Source: Rhexocercosporidium sp. MPI-PUGE-AT-0058 (lineage: Eukaryota > Ascomycota > Leotiomycetes > Helotiales). Taken from it: DNA of 64,000 nt. How positions within the stretch are numbered: the stretch's first letter is position 1; every line of letters begins with the position of its first letter. Positions 38,341 to 52,180 of this stretch are shown here, one piece after another. The notes under the pieces are model-generated. The model did not search any database. It was given only the letters and a program-made list of their open reading frames with translations, and was not told the DNA's origin. Made by a program: the position numbers and the translations under genes. Where the stretch lies: assembly GCA_020746875.1 (NCBI GenBank), contig JAGTJL010000042.1, forward strand, positions 83,601-147,600. The letters are read 5' to 3'.

Positions 38341-39247
38341 ATACCGTGCTCTTACAGATTATTATAGTAATATCTCTTATTTTATACTTTATTATCGTGC
38401 TCGCAGACGACTCTTAAGGGAAGAAAAGGCCTAGAGCTAATAATATTTTATTTTATATAAGGAGAATATTCTCGTTAAGTATTTATTATAAATATTCGAC
38501 CTTAGACAATTAATACGAATGAAGTTTATTCTTTCGCTAGCTTTTAGTATTACCCGCCATCGATCTTTTACCGAAAGGCCATTTAAAGCTCCTGGTCGGA
38601 ACTGAGTAAAAGCTTTAAAAAGACGCCATTTAGAACTTGTAGTACAAAGAGTTAAGCCGTTAAATTAAAATCGTCACGAGAAAAACATTTATAAAAAGAT
38701 TATATACTACTTTTTATATGACGGTGGTGTTTCGGTAAAACATTAAAACTCGGGTGCTATTATTGGCCTAAGCGCTGCTGAGTAAGGCGGTTTCCGGTAA
38801 GATATTATTCGATAAGATATTAGTTTGCTTATTTTATTATTTCCGTCCTAAATTTAATTCTTTTTACGTACGAATATAATATTTTCATATAATTCGGTAT
38901 ATTAAGTAATTATATATTATATTTATAAGTCTTATATTATTTTTAAGTGCTTAAGCTAAAAGCGTTATTTATAAGCGAGTTTATATAAGCTTAATATTAT
39001 AACAATTATTAAGACGGAGCTTATTAAAAGTCTTTTATCTTATAATATATAAAATATATCGAATGTTTCTATTATATTTAATTTTATAATACGGTGCGAC
39101 AGAAGACGGAAGACAAGACGTAAGGCTGAGAATATATATCCTTTGAGGGAGACGCTGGGCCGTATATAAGAAATATTACTAAAAGTCCTTCGTTTTGTAA
39201 TACGTAAAACATATTGAATATTTCGACTGCCTTTAGTCTTACGATAC
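38341..39247. repeat. AT-rich remnant with an internal direct repeat
   Basis: RIP-like AT-rich sequence without a recognisable domain. A unit starting TTA(T/C)TAAAAGTC occurs at 39021-39100 and again at 39176-39247, about 155 bp apart. The second copy is much less AT-converted (TTCGTTTTGTAATACGTAAAACAT against TTATCTTATAATATATAAAATATA) and is interrupted by the family B LTR at 39248. Confidence 0.5.
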
Positions 39248-39547
39248 TGTTACGGCTTACAAGAGGTTGATACTGCGAGTTAATTCTAGCTTTATATTTA
39301 AGCTTAATGCTACGCTTAAAATCAAAAAGAAAAGATAAAAAGGAAAGGAGAGCTTTTTACAAGAGAAAGCTTAAGTATAAATACATAAGGGCTTTCTTAA
39401 TAAAGCTTAGCGTAGTCTGACGCTATTTATAATAATACGTTATATACTCGCTAAACAGTCTTCCTTATTCGGCTTAGCGCCTTCGTATAGCCAGCGATGC
39501 TACAAGTTATATTAATTAAAATATGAGGCGCATCGGAAGTCGTAATA
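39248..39547 (-). repeat. family B LTR (relic copy)
   Basis: It runs from TGTTACGGCTTAC to CGTAATA. It shares the TAGCTTTATATTTAAGC and AGGAGAGCTTTTTACAAGAG blocks with the other LTRs, but has an extra internal segment around 39400-39470. Confidence 0.75.
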
Positions 39548-40097
39548 TTACCTTCTTTTCTTAAAGAATTACGTCCGCGTAATTATAATTATAACTGTAT
39601 CGTCCTTTAAGTCGTTATAATCGTCAATATTAATATTATAAGCTTTTAGCTATTTTAAAAGAGCTTTTAGCGGGCTTTTAGCGTAAGGATGCTTGAGGTA
39701 GAATTATTTAATTATATATAAAGCTATTATAATATCCGAGCATAAGTATTACTCCAGGCCTTCGTCAGCGCTTAGCTACTTAATGCGGTAAAATAACTTA
39801 TTCTGTATAACTTTAAAATTAAAAATGCTTTTAATTTCTTACTTATTTTACTTAGGTAATAATTAAATAAGTGCCGGCGTAGCTTTAGCTTATTTAAGTA
39901 AAGAGTTATTCACGTACTTACGGAGCAAGTATAAATAAAAGATAAGGTAAATTAATTAGTTTTCTAAGAGTTTAATTCTTTAACTTTTTTTTTTCTTAGC
40001 GATTACATTAATAAAGCTATATTACTTATTAGATAACTTCTTTAAGAGCCGGTTAATATTTCAGTTCTGAGTGTCGATTAATATTAAATTGCTAACG
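39248..40097 (-). mobile_element. truncated family B chromovirus (3' LTR and chromodomain end)
   Basis: It aligns with 26174 to about 26980: LTR 39248-39547, then the chromodomain/integrase end in minus orientation. The alignment stops at TAACGTCT, where the family C unit begins at 40098. The LTR keeps the unmutated TGTTACGG terminus and is 300 bp, the best guide to the ancestral family B ends. Confidence 0.82.
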
Positions 40098-40130
40098 TCT
40101 GTCCCTAATTTCCAGCTTTTCCCTTAGGGA
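40098..40130. repeat. terminal inverted repeat with telomere-type hexamers, C copy 1
   Basis: TCCCTAA at 40102-40108 and TTAGGGA at 40124-40130 form a 7-bp perfect stem around a 15-base loop, at the very start of the unit. CCCTAA/TTAGGG is the common filamentous-fungal telomere repeat. It is conserved exactly in the second copy despite heavy RIP around it. Confidence 0.75.
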
Positions 40131-40849
40131 ATTATAATAAAAATACGCGAAAGCTTTGACTAATAATCCTTATATAATAGACGAAAAATATATATAATAA
40201 ATAATTCTTATTAACTTTATTAATAAATAAAGTTTAGCGCAATAACCTTTATTCCCTTATTAAAAATCGTTCGTAATTTTAAAACCGCTTATTATCTTAC
40301 CTTTTTTATATATATAACTTTTAATTATTATATATTACTTTAAGAACTAATTCTAATATAATCTTTAATTAAATTTTAATTTATTTTAACTTATATTTAT
40401 ACCTTTTTTTATTTTAAATAGTCACGTTACTTTAATATATCCCTATTAATTACTTCCCTTTTTCGAGTATTCTCTTCTTATTTATATTAATCCCCTTATC
40501 TTAATATTAATTAACCTTATAAATAATAATTTAAATATTTAATTATTCTATAGGTTTTTATTTATAAAGTAATTAATTGAAATTCTATTTTTATTATGCG
40601 TTATTAAAGCTATATCCTTTACTTTTCATATTTATAAGGGCTAAAACATAACTATATTTAGAAGCTCTTTACTTCTTTCGATTTACAAAAGAAACAACCT
40701 TTTTAATTATTAATTAAGACGTATTATTTCTATAACTCATTTTATTTTAATTTAAATTATAATATATATAAAGATTACTTATATTTAATGTTAAAAAACG
40801 TCTTACTTGCCTCTAAGCCCTTTGCCTAAAACCTCGATTAAGTTATCTA

Positions 40850-43800
40850 TATTAGCCGCTTCTTAAACCTTATAAGCCTTAAAAATATCCTTAAGCCTCT
40901 TGACCTTTTAATTTAATATTATTATATTTTTTATAATATTATTTTATATATAATTCGCCTTTTTATATAATATAAGAGTTATTTTATACAATATATAATA
41001 CTTTTAATATAGCTCCGACTTAAATACCTTCCGCCTTACTATTGCTACCTTTATCTTCTGCTTTTTATATATTAATTGCTTCGCGTCGTAATTATTATAT
41101 TTAATTTACGAATGCGTCGCTTTCTCCGTATTTCCTTATAATTAATACTATAAGTACTTCGTTACTATTCCTCCTTTTCTTAATAGTCCCTTTATTACAC
41201 TCGCAGTTTCGCTTATTATTTTCTTATTTACCTTTATTAATAATTAACTCTTTATTGCCTTAGTATACGCCGAATTACTTATTTACGTTATTATAAAAAC
41301 CGAGTTAAATAACCTTTATATTTATATAAGTTAAAAACTTCGCCGTTTTAAATATAAACTTATAATTATTTCTTTATTTATAAGCTTTATTTTATTTAAT
41401 AACTTTATATTATTTTCGATTTTAGTCCCTTAAGCTTTAATAATTTATAAACCCTTTTACTTTATAATTAACGCATTCCTTTACCTTAATTTACTTTTTA
41501 TACTTAAACCTCTTAATGCTTATTTATTTATAGACTTAAGTGTTTTTAGAATTCTCGAAGGCGAGGCGATAATACGCGGAAATCCCTTTATTGCGTAAGA
41601 TAAGCTTAAAGTTATAACATTTACTTTTAAGGACGAGTTACTATAATAATATCCTTTATTACTTTTAATTATATTTACTAATATTAAATTTAATATTATC
41701 GGCTTTAAAGACGCCGTATAAGTATTAATTTAATTATAATTCCTCTTTAATAAATTAAACTATTTAGTTAAAGGTGTTACTACCGACGTCACAAATATAT
41801 TAGACTTATTATATTAAAGAAACACTTAATCTACGCCTTAAAGAGTATTTATATTTAATTGCGGCTTTTTAGTAAACGAAGTTAAAGGTTTTATTATACG
41901 CGTGTTAAAATCTTAAGCCTTGTAATTATTATACTTTATATTTCCTTTTTTATATTACTTTAGATTTCCGTTTATATATACCGATAAAATCCGTTTCTTA
42001 TACTTTTTTATTTATATTAATTCCTTTATTTCTCTCGCTCTCGGCTTTTAATTAATTTTTAGTTTTCTTTAGTTATTTTCCGAAATAATTAAAATCGAAT
42101 CTGCCACGTTATTATTCCGGCCAGCCTATTTTGTTTATTAATAATAGTTTAAAATCTTAAATGCCTCCGTAATATATATTATTATTATTACCTTTAAATT
42201 TAGTTCTTTACTAGCCGCCGTTATCGCTATTATTATTTACTTATTAACTCCTTAAAAATCCGTCATTATTTTATTTTTGTCGCTTAAAAATAAGTCTCCG
42301 TAAAAAAACCCGACGCTTAACGCCTTTATTAATCTCCTTTTAAAAACTTTCTTTATTATATATATTAAGACTTTCGACGCCAGTCCTACTTCTCCTTAAA
42401 TCCTCTTTATTTTATCTTTATACCTCGTATTATTTTTTACTACTCGAACTTAATAACGTAAGTTTTTCTTTATAGTTTTTTTTATTACTTCCTTTACTTA
42501 ACTCGGCTTCATATTTATTTAGTCGTATATTAATACCCGCATTTCTCTTAAGAGCGTCGTAAATAAGAAAACCTTTTATATAATATATTTATTAAAAACG
42601 CCGGATTCTTTAAATAAATTACTTATTATTTTTTAAATTAGTTGCTATTTTATATTTATTATTAAGTAATAGCATTTATCGAAAACTACTTTCTTTAATA
42701 GTTGTCGTTTTATTATTAACCGAATCCACCCTTTAAAATAATTAACTATAATTACCTCGGGAATTATAAATATTATATTTATATAAGACATTATATTAAT
42801 AATAAGTACGTCGGCTAATATATTTAAGTCTTAATAGTGCTTTATAGCCTCTTGCCGTAAAGTAATATACGGCACAAATACAAAAGTCACTTTATTAAGG
42901 CTTAAGCTCGCCGGAATTATATATATAAGAGTCTTTCTTATTTTAATTAAAGTTACTTATATAATATTTCGTTTTATCTTTACTATTGTTTTTACTACTT
43001 TTTATTACGTTACCGTTCGAAAACTTGTCGAACTATATAATTACTTTAGTTTTTATTATATTTTTATTTTTTATAATTATTTTTTATAAATAAAAATCTA
43101 AAGTAATTCCGCGTTTGCTGTAACTTCTTTTTAAGTTTTAATTTATAAAGGGGTTAATTAAAATTCGTTTAATACTTTTTATAATATTAATTTCACGTTG
43201 TCGAGATTTTTAGAGTAAAAGACTTAAGTATAAGTCTTTAATATTAATTTATTATTAAACGACTAAAACAAAGTTTTAAAACTTTTTTATTTAAACCCTT
43301 AAAACGCATATTAGTGTCTCGACACTCCGCGGAAGGCATTAATCGTTTTTAAACTTAGACTTATTAGGCTATTTATTTAAAGCGCGTAATAATACTCTTT
43401 TATCTCCTTATTATAACTTAATTATAAAATATAAGCGTCGATACCGGCTATATGGCCCGTTCGCATAAACCTTTTATTAAGCGCGATTATTACTTAACGC
43501 TAAACTTATTTATATAACTTAACTTTTATTTAAGCCTTTAATTCGGCCTTAAGTACTGCCGTTAATTCGTTTAATAATTAGACTTTACTTTTATCTTAAA
43601 ATAAAAAGCTAAAAAAAGGCAAGTAATTCCTTTCTTTTATTATCGCTTAAATAGCGACTTAAAATAAAATAACCGTTAAAATTCACGCTATTACAATCCG
43701 ATTCATTTACTCTGGCAGAAATCTTATAATTATAATTAGCGTCCTTTTTAACGCGTTTACTTTATTATATATATTAATAATTATAATTAAATTTTATATT

Positions 43801-45625
43801 AATATAATACTTTAGTGACTCGTTTAATTATTTACTTAATATATAAAAAGTAGTTTTTATATTTTTATTATTAGCCCTCCCGTTAAATATATTATTATTA
43901 TTAATTATTAAAAGCAAGCCGTATATCTTTTAATTTATGATTTCCTCGCCCCTTTTAGCGTTAATATATTATATAACCTTATAAGTATTAACTTATTTAT
44001 TTTATATATTTTGCCTCTTCTTTATAATTAATTATATTTCTTATATTATTATCTTTTTTATTAAGTAGTCCTTAGCCGCATTTAAGGCTACCTTTTACTT
44101 ATTAATTGCTTTTATATACTCGGGCTCGTCGCTATATATATTTAAAAAGCATTCCCTCTTTTTACTTTATATTAAATTATTTTTAAATTTATTTAATATA
44201 TATTCTTTAAAGAACGACGTATTACGGAAAATTAACTCGAATAGTAGCCCTTCTTTTAAATTCTTAAGTAAGCCTATTAACTCTTCTTTTATTTTATTTA
44301 ATTTTAGGTCGTCTTCTTTATATTATAGCGAACGAAAATCTTCTCTTTAAGTAATAATTAGATTTTTATATTAATCGTCATCCGCTGCCTTAATATAATT
44401 CCGTAATTATTATATATAATTAAATATAATATAAGAGTCTTTGTAAATATATTTCTTATAATACGCTTTTATCGTAATAGTCTTTATAATTAGATTTTGG
44501 CGAATTTAACCAGCTATTAATATAAGGCGTACGTAATAAGCTAACGGCGATAGGGTATGTCGAAATTTTATAGCCGTCTTTTATTATGCTTTTTATATAT
44601 AAAAACCATTTATTAACATTTAGTATATTACCGGCGACAAAAACGCGCTTTTAATTACTTTTTAATTAATTAAGGCTAAGTTAAGATTTAGCACGGCCTC
44701 TTCTTTAGCCGAGTCGTCCTTCGCCGCTAATAGCGTTTATAATAATGCCTTTTATTTATTATTAAACTCTAACTTAAACCGTTCTTTTTATAAGAGCAAC
44801 TTAAGGAGGAAGCTAATAAGCTTTTGTCACACTTTAATATACGTAATTAATATATTATCGTCGACTTTTTTTATAGGCTTCTTACTTAAGTTACTGTCGA
44901 TATTACGGAATATTTACTTAGCATGTCCTTCGAGTTTGTGAAATTAATTATAAACTTAATTAATTAAGCGTTAAACACCTTAAATTGCCCGTCGGATAAT
45001 TTCCGAGTCTTTAAGGTACGTAATAACTATTAGTTTTGCGATTTTCTTAATGTCGTAGCCTTTATAGAATTAGGCTTAACCGGTCTTTTTATTTTACTTT
45101 ATTATATGCTTATCGTTAATACTTATAAGGACTACTTAAGCTATTAATTATCACTTGTATTAGTATCTCGCTACTACTCCCTTAAACTCGTTTAATTCTA
45201 AAGCCGTCCCCGCTCCTTTTTTACGCCCTTCTTTAATTAAAAAGTATATTATTAAATTATTAAATATATATTATATTAAAATCGTAATCGTAATCGAGCG
45301 CTTCTTTTTAATATTATATTTTTCCTTAACGTGTTTTTTAAATTAGGAATTATTTCCTATTATTTAATAATAATTTATAATAAAGTATTTTTATTTTAAG
45401 TTTATTAAAAGATATAGTATTACTCCTTATATAAGTCTTACTTAAAATTGCCCTTTTTTATCGGTCGGTAATATAATATTTATATATTTATAACTTATCT
45501 TTAGCTTCTTTTGTCGTTTAATTAAGATGTTTTAGTGCGCAAATACTAAGTGCCGACTGCGTTAATTAAGGTTAATATTAATTTTATACCTTAAGTAAAA
45601 TAATATACGGCGCTATAAGTATAAT
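40850..45625 (-). pseudogene. RecQ-type telomere-linked helicase relic, C copy 1
   Basis: Read on the minus strand. An N-terminal zinc-finger, OrsD-like region (about 45250-45450) precedes a region of the telomere-linked-helicase type at 44620-45240 (YIKMWQKLISF-like, ending SAFLSPIIY). The helicase core is at 42500-42960. The Walker A remnant is followed by LAYIIPASL at about 42910-42955. The DExH box is preserved as VFDECYYLV in copy 2 and decayed here (42666-42690). Motif III (S-A/T-T-L) is at 42541-42572. The C-terminal tail extends to about 40850. Family members are subtelomeric RecQ helicases. Frame changes suggest introns as well as decay. Its many stops make it dead. Ends are approximate. 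Confidence 0.72.
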
Positions 45626-47929
45626 TAGAAGACTTTAGTTATATTTATTATTATTTTTGCGAATTTAATTTATTAGTTTTTTATGAATATATTTTAAATA
45701 TGTCTTTTAATACGATTTTCGTTTTATATAACTTTTTATAAATAAAAAACCTCTCTCTTGTTTATTTACTTATTTACCTAAACCCCTTATTATAATTGCC
45801 TCTTTTTAATTTTTAGAAAATTCTTATTTAATTAGAAATTTTACGTTTATTTTTGCTTTTTATTTTTAATAAACCTTATTTTTAAAATTAAGTATTTTCT
45901 GTTATTAGTTTATTTATTTTTACTTATTTTATTAACTTTACTTACGCTATCTTAATAATTAATATATACTCGTCTAAAACTTAAGCTCTTAAATTAATTA
46001 TTATAAATAAAAATCTAAAAGGCAAGAATAGCTTTAAATTTAAATTATCTTTGATTTTATATTACGTATATTAAAGTCAACGCTGTCGTTTTATAAAAAT
46101 ATTTATTTATATTAATTTAAATTCATAACCCGCTCTTAACGATAAATAATAAAATTATATAATTTCTACTTCTTTAAATAAAAATCTATAATTTTGTGCT
46201 TAATAGCTTATTATAGGTTTTTATTTATATAGATTAAAATTAGCTTATAGATTATTATTTATAATACTTATATTTATTCCGGTCGACTAAAGAGTACTCC
46301 TTCTGATTATGATTCGGATAAATATTAAGTGAAATGCCTTATAATCGGGGCTTTATTATTAATATTAAGGCTTGATTTTCGAAAAAAAGATTAATAATTT
46401 TATTTAATCTTCTTACTTTTACTTATTAAATATTAAAATTAGAATATGTTTTATTTAATACTTTATTAAATAGGAATTATACTCTCCTCGCCTTTCTTTT
46501 ATTTTTAGTATTTACTTCTTAATATAATTATAATTTATTATATTTTTTATAATTCCTTTTTTTAACGCGAGGCTTAATCTTACTTATTTTATTTTTTTTT
46601 TTATTAAAAGGAACTTTAAGTAATTACGTCGGGGATTATAAGTGAAGTTTAGCATCCGGCTTATTTAGCCACTGCTATTATATTACTTCTTAGGAAACTA
46701 CTCGTCTTTATAAATAATTAAATTTTTATATATATAATTATATTATTTTAATTACTTACTTTTTATTAAATATATATTCTTATCCCGCCGTATTATTTAT
46801 TTTTAAATATAATAAATAATTAGCCTTATTATTATTCCTTATATAATATTTTTATTAAATTAATACTTCTTTTTTTAATTAATAAACATTTATTTTTATA
46901 TATATAATAAAATTATGTTTACTATAAATAAAAACTTACTTTATTTATATATACTGCCGTGCACGTAATAGCGCAGTAAGCGAACGTTTTATTAACCATA
47001 ATAACGCTAGTCCCTTTTAACGTTAACGACTCTTTTATACCTCTTTTCCCTTTAACTTTTAATATTTCTCTTTTTTAACTTTTATAATTATTCTCTTTTT
47101 TTAATTTTAATTACTAGTCGTCTATACTAATTGCAATTCTCTTTATTACTTTTACTTTAATTATTTTACGTTTTATAATTACATTTCTAGTATATTTAGC
47201 CTTTTAATTTGCCCTTTATTTTGTCTTAAAACTTTATATTTCGCTTAATTTAAGTATTATTATATAATAAATAATAGTTAACTTACTTCTTATAATTTTA
47301 CTTTCTTTTATTATATAAGTTAATTTTAACGCGTTTTTATAAATAAGTTTATTATTATAATCTACGAGTTTAGCTTTAACTGCTTCTTTTATATATTATC
47401 TTAAACGATCGCAATATTATATAAATTTATATTTATTCGCGATACTCTTTAGCTGTAAAAAATATTATTTAATATATTTAACGTGTTTTTTAGCGTTTTC
47501 TTCGCTTAAAATATATATCTTTTTATATATTTTTACTTTTAAAATTTATTTTAATAATATAAGTAAATATTAATTAACCTTATTATATTAAAGGTTTTTA
47601 TTTATAATTAGCTTTTACTTTTATAAGTTTTTATTTATATAAATATAATAGTTGGTTTTAGACTTCCCGCCGAAATTCTCAAGTCCTCTTAACCGGAGAA
47701 TAGTATTTATAAATCTATACTTAAGCCGCGCTATTTATTTCTCGCATCTCGCTTAATAAATCTTTTCTTAAATATCGAACTATTTATTAATAAAAATTAA
47801 TTAATTAATTAAAGCAATATCTTTAGATTTAAATTAATAATAATTAAAACATTTATATATATTCCGCTAAATAACTTAATTATAAATTCTTTTATTATAA
47901 GTACGTTAAACTTATTTCTTTCGCAGCCG
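45626..47929. other. spacer between the divergent helicase relics, C copy 1
   Basis: Very AT-rich, no coding frame recognised. It holds several copies of the 16-bp family C motif (45736, 46001, 46175, 46213, 46923, 47592, 47623), including an inverted pair at 46175-46229 that could form a hairpin. As the shared upstream region of two divergent genes it would have contained both promoters. Confidence 0.55.
46175..46229. repeat. inverted pair of the family C 16-bp motif
   Basis: TAAATAAAAATCTATAA and TTATAGGTTTTTATTTA face each other across about 20 bases, giving a near-perfect 17-bp stem. The same pair is present in copy 2 near 60415-60470. Confidence 0.7.
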
Positions 47930-48434
47930 TCGGGTTTTTTAATTAATTTATTTCTTATTATTTAATAGCCTTTTAAACGTAAAACTAAGTTTATTAAAAT
48001 TAAAAAGCTTAGCGCTTATATAATTAAAGCTTTTAAAACTATTAAGACTTTACTTAAGAAAAAGCTTTTAATTAAGGGTAAGAGTAAAACTAAAGTTATA
48101 ATTAAAGATAATAAAAACTAAAATAATAATAATAATAAATTAAAAGAACTTAATACTTTAAATATATCGCTTCCTTTAACCGGTATCGTAAAACCTTATA
48201 TTATATTTTTCGTTATTTTAATTATAATATTTAAATTCTTAAACTAGCGTATTATAGAATAAGCTACTTAGTCGTTCCTTAATAATGCTTATCGCCTGGA
48301 ATATGTCTACTGCGGAATAACGGAATATAATTCTATTAATAATTAAGTCTTAATAGGCTACGTCGGATTACTGAATATAAAGGCTCTCAAAACTCTCTTC
48401 CTTTATAAGTATTACCTCATAATTATCTTAACTC

Positions 48435-48577
48435 TTATAAATTAAAACCTGTCTTATTTTATTAATTCTTTATTTTACTTAATTATTATTTTATAAATAA
48501 AAACCTGTAATTTAATTAATTTATAAGTTTTTATTTATAAGCTACCCTCTTATCCTTTTTTAGATTTTTATTTATAA
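48435..48577. repeat. cluster of four family C motifs in an SNF2 gene gap
   Basis: Copies at 48435, 48491 (both TTATAAAT(A/T)AAAACCT), 48523 and 48561 (both (A/T)AG(A/T)TTTTTATTTATAA orientation). The cluster separates the coding block ending near 48430 from the one starting at 48616. The layout is conserved in copy 2 at about 62680-62815. Confidence 0.72.
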
Positions 48578-50179
48578 TTAATACTTTTTATATTAATATT
48601 AATATAGCTTTTTTATTTGTCCGCGACGCGTTTATAAATTTTAAATACACTTATGATTTTAATTACTTAACCTTCGCGTATATTATTAGCGATACCTTAA
48701 AGAAGGCGGCAATTTAAGCGGATAATTTCTATAAAGTCTTCCGCAACCTCACCGATAAGTAACACGTAATTATACTTAGCGATTATATTATATTCCCCTT
48801 CTTTATTATTAATATTAATAATAATAATACTCCGGCATATTATATTAAGATTATATTATTTCTTTTATACGTTGTTCGCTATATTTTTAATATAATATTT
48901 AAAGTTTTATTTACGTAAGCTCGTTATAAAAAAGACAAGATTATTTCGCGTATTAATTTCTTTATTAAGGATTTTAATTATAAGCTTTTCTTAATTTATA
49001 CGTACTTTTATAGTCATACTTAGCGCGGCCGTAGAATTACCTTTGATATATCTGGAGCCTAAGTCATTAAAAATAATTTAACTCGGGCACTCTTTTATAT
49101 TTACGCCGATAATCGTTATTAAATTATTAATTTAAATACTAATTAGATTATAAAAGCGGACCTAAAGACTATTTATATTATCACTCGTCTTAAAGAAGTT
49201 TAATATAATATAATTATTATTAATAAAGGCTTTATTAAAGAAATAATTAATAAAAATAATTTATTTAAGTTTAATATTGAGGAAGATAAGAACGAAAATA
49301 ATTTAAACTAATTCGCCGATATAATTAGCGAAGAGAAGTCGTATACTATTAATAAAGAGATTAATAGCATTTTTAATATCTTTAAACGTATAAGTAATAT
49401 AATAACTTAAATTAATTAATTTAATTTTATAAATAACTTTAAGAACTTTAATCTTTTACTTAAGGCACGAGCTTATATTTAGGAAAGGCAGCGTCTTAAG
49501 CTTATAATTATTAAATAAAAGATATTATTTCTTAAGGTCGCTTTTTATTATTATTTTTAATATTTGGAAAATAAGCGGAATATTAACTTAAATCTCCTTA
49601 TTATTATCGACTAAAAGATTATCTTTATATTTATTAACGCTTATAATTCTTTTTAATTTTATAAAAAACGGCAAGTAAAGCGCGAAGAAATGGCTCGCAT
49701 TATAAATAATCTAAAGCCACTTGCTGAAAACGCTCGCTCCTTAGGCAATATGAATTCTTTAGTATTTAAATTAAGTTTTTTAATTATTAATGTTAATAAT
49801 AAAGACCTTTTTTTTACTTTAGCTCTACTTACGATTATTAAACCCTTGCGAACCTTAAATTTTATCTTAAATTAGTTATTATTATTAATTAAACTTATTA
49901 TTAATTTTAATAATAAGATTCTTTAAATTTAAGAAAAAGAAGTTTATATTTTTAATATTAATATAAAAGAGCGTGAAATTAACGACGAAGAACGTGACGC
50001 TTTTTGGCTTTAAATAAAGCTCTTAGGCTTGGGTTCGGGCGATACTCGGTTATATATAAAGTCGTACTTTATCCTAAGAGTCGATGTCGATACATAATAT
50101 CTCTTTAATAAAGGCGAGAATATTAAGTACTTCAAATTATAGCAAGTTATTAATAAGTTATGTTTTCCTTTCTTCTTTT

Positions 50180-50355
50180 AATAAATTAAAACTTATATTT
50201 CTAATAACCTTTTATAAATTAAAACTTATAATATTTCTTATATTATATAGGTTTTTATTTATAATCTCTTACCTTCTTATTACTCTTCTTTTAGATTTTT
50301 ATTTATAAGCCTTTACCTTTTCTTTTTTATTTTTCTTTTAGATTTTTATTTATAT
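50180..50355. repeat. cluster of five family C motifs just before Walker A of SNF2
   Basis: Copies at 50181, 50212, 50249, 50293 and 50340, the last three direct and about 45 bp apart. The cluster interrupts the SNF2 gene between the Q-motif-like region and the Walker A exon, where the protein family has only a short linker. The stretch therefore behaves as an intron. Confidence 0.72.
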
Positions 50356-50753
50356 ACGCTATTCTTTTTATAATATTATTTATTAACTGCTTTATAAATA
50401 CTACTTAAATACTTGCTTAAGAGCGTGGCTATATCGGCGGTAATATTAATATTAATATATATAAGTTAAGAAAGACTTTAAAAATGTTTATATTAATACG
50501 CAGAACTACTGAACTCTAAGTTATTAAGAACTTTAATAAGCTTAAGTATTTTTATACTTTAATCGCTTCTCTTTTTCTTATTATTTCTTAATAAGTTAAT
50601 ATTATTAAGTACTTCTTCCTTAAAGAATTCACTATTCGACAGTTTTATAATACCTTTAACCGAAATAAAGCGGATTATAAAGAGTTAATGCTTAGTAGCG
50701 GTAGTATAGACTTAAATAAGTTCTTAAATAACCTCGACTTTTTAAACCTTAAG

Positions 50754-50818
50754 GTAAGTTCCTTTATAAATTTAGATTTTAATTTATAATAATTATTAAC
50801 TCTTTTTAAATTAATAAG
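50754..50818 (+). other. fossil spliceosomal intron in the SNF2 relic
   Basis: A 65-bp gap with GTAAGT donor, TTAAC branch site at 50796-50800 and AAG acceptor. Removing it (phase 0) joins the motif Ia exon in frame with the exon encoding motifs Ib to III. It contains a variant of the family C motif (AGATTTTAATTTATAA). Confidence 0.7.
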
Positions 50819-52180
50819 ACTATTATTATATTTACTTACGGTATTCTAATTCGCCGACTTTTATGCCGTTTAAAGCTAAAGGACTTAAAGGGTTTTATAT
50901 TTATTCGAGCCACTTATAAAGAGTTAATTGCGCCTTATATAAAGTATTATCGAGCCCCTGATAAGGCGGACGATGATAATATTATTATTATTTAAAAGGC
51001 TAAGGCGCGTGTTATAATAAGTTTAATTAAAGCCGCCGCAGCCCCCGATGCCTTTGACGAAGATAATAGATTTGCCTAGCAAATGGCCCGTGAAATTTAC
51101 TATTTTTAACTTTATAACTATGGTAAAATTAGTCGCTTAATTTATAATAAAAGTCATTTTATTAAGAATTTAAACATTTAAATCGTTAAGTTTATTCGAC
51201 TCTTACGTACCCGCCTTCTTTAATTTATAACTGCTACGCTTATAATCACGTTTATATAGAATATATAAGGCTATCTTTAGTAGTTATTTAACCTTACTTA
51301 ACGTTTTCTTTAAATTACTTACTTTAAACTCTATTATCGCGACTTTTATAAAAAGGACGTGAATTTGCAGAAGTTTAATATTAATAGTATTAACGTTAAT
51401 TTATTTATGAATTAAAATAAGGCATTTATTGAAAAATATAAGAAAAACGGCAATTACTTAAGTTTACTTAATCCGGACATTTATAAAATAATAATATATA
51501 ATTTTAATATTAGCGGCTTATTATTTGATAATATAATTATTTTCTTCCCCTTAATCTTACGGCAAATTTAATTACGTTAAAACATATTTAATATTATTAC
51601 GCTTTATATTAAAGAAAAGATTAAATATAATAATACTATCCCCTTATTTAAGGTAATTACTTTCCGCTTAAATTAAGCTTATTAATAAAAGAAGATATTA
51701 TAGCGAATTATTTATAAAAACAATTAAAAGTTAATATAGTCGAACGACTTAAGTACCGGTCCTACGGCCTTAAATGCTCTAGATATTACGATGCGAGCTA
51801 ATGTCCGCTATATCCGTAACTTCTTTATGTTTATATTCGACTTTTAAATAAGTGTAATATATAAAAACATTATTAATAAAATAAAGGCCGTAAAGCGTTT
51901 TAAGAAGAAATAACTACGGCTTTAAAATATTATTAATATTAAAGCTGCGGACGACAATTTCGGCGTAACCGCCCTCTTTAATATATATAAATTAGATAAG
52001 TATATGCCCGCGCTTATTAATCGACTTACTTTTGCCTAATATGTGGTTACTTACTCTCCGAAATTAGCTACTTTATGCGACGCCTTAACTTAATGGTATT
52101 TAAACGAGAATTTTAAGGTTCTTTTATTATATATTACTCCTTATATTAGACTATAAGTTACTCTAACTTTATTACCTCTT

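Noticed and set aside
50084..50308. Open frame of 74 codons with hydrophobic product
   Set aside because: It runs straight through the cluster of 16-bp motifs in a presumed SNF2 intron. The hydrophobicity comes from T-rich sequence.
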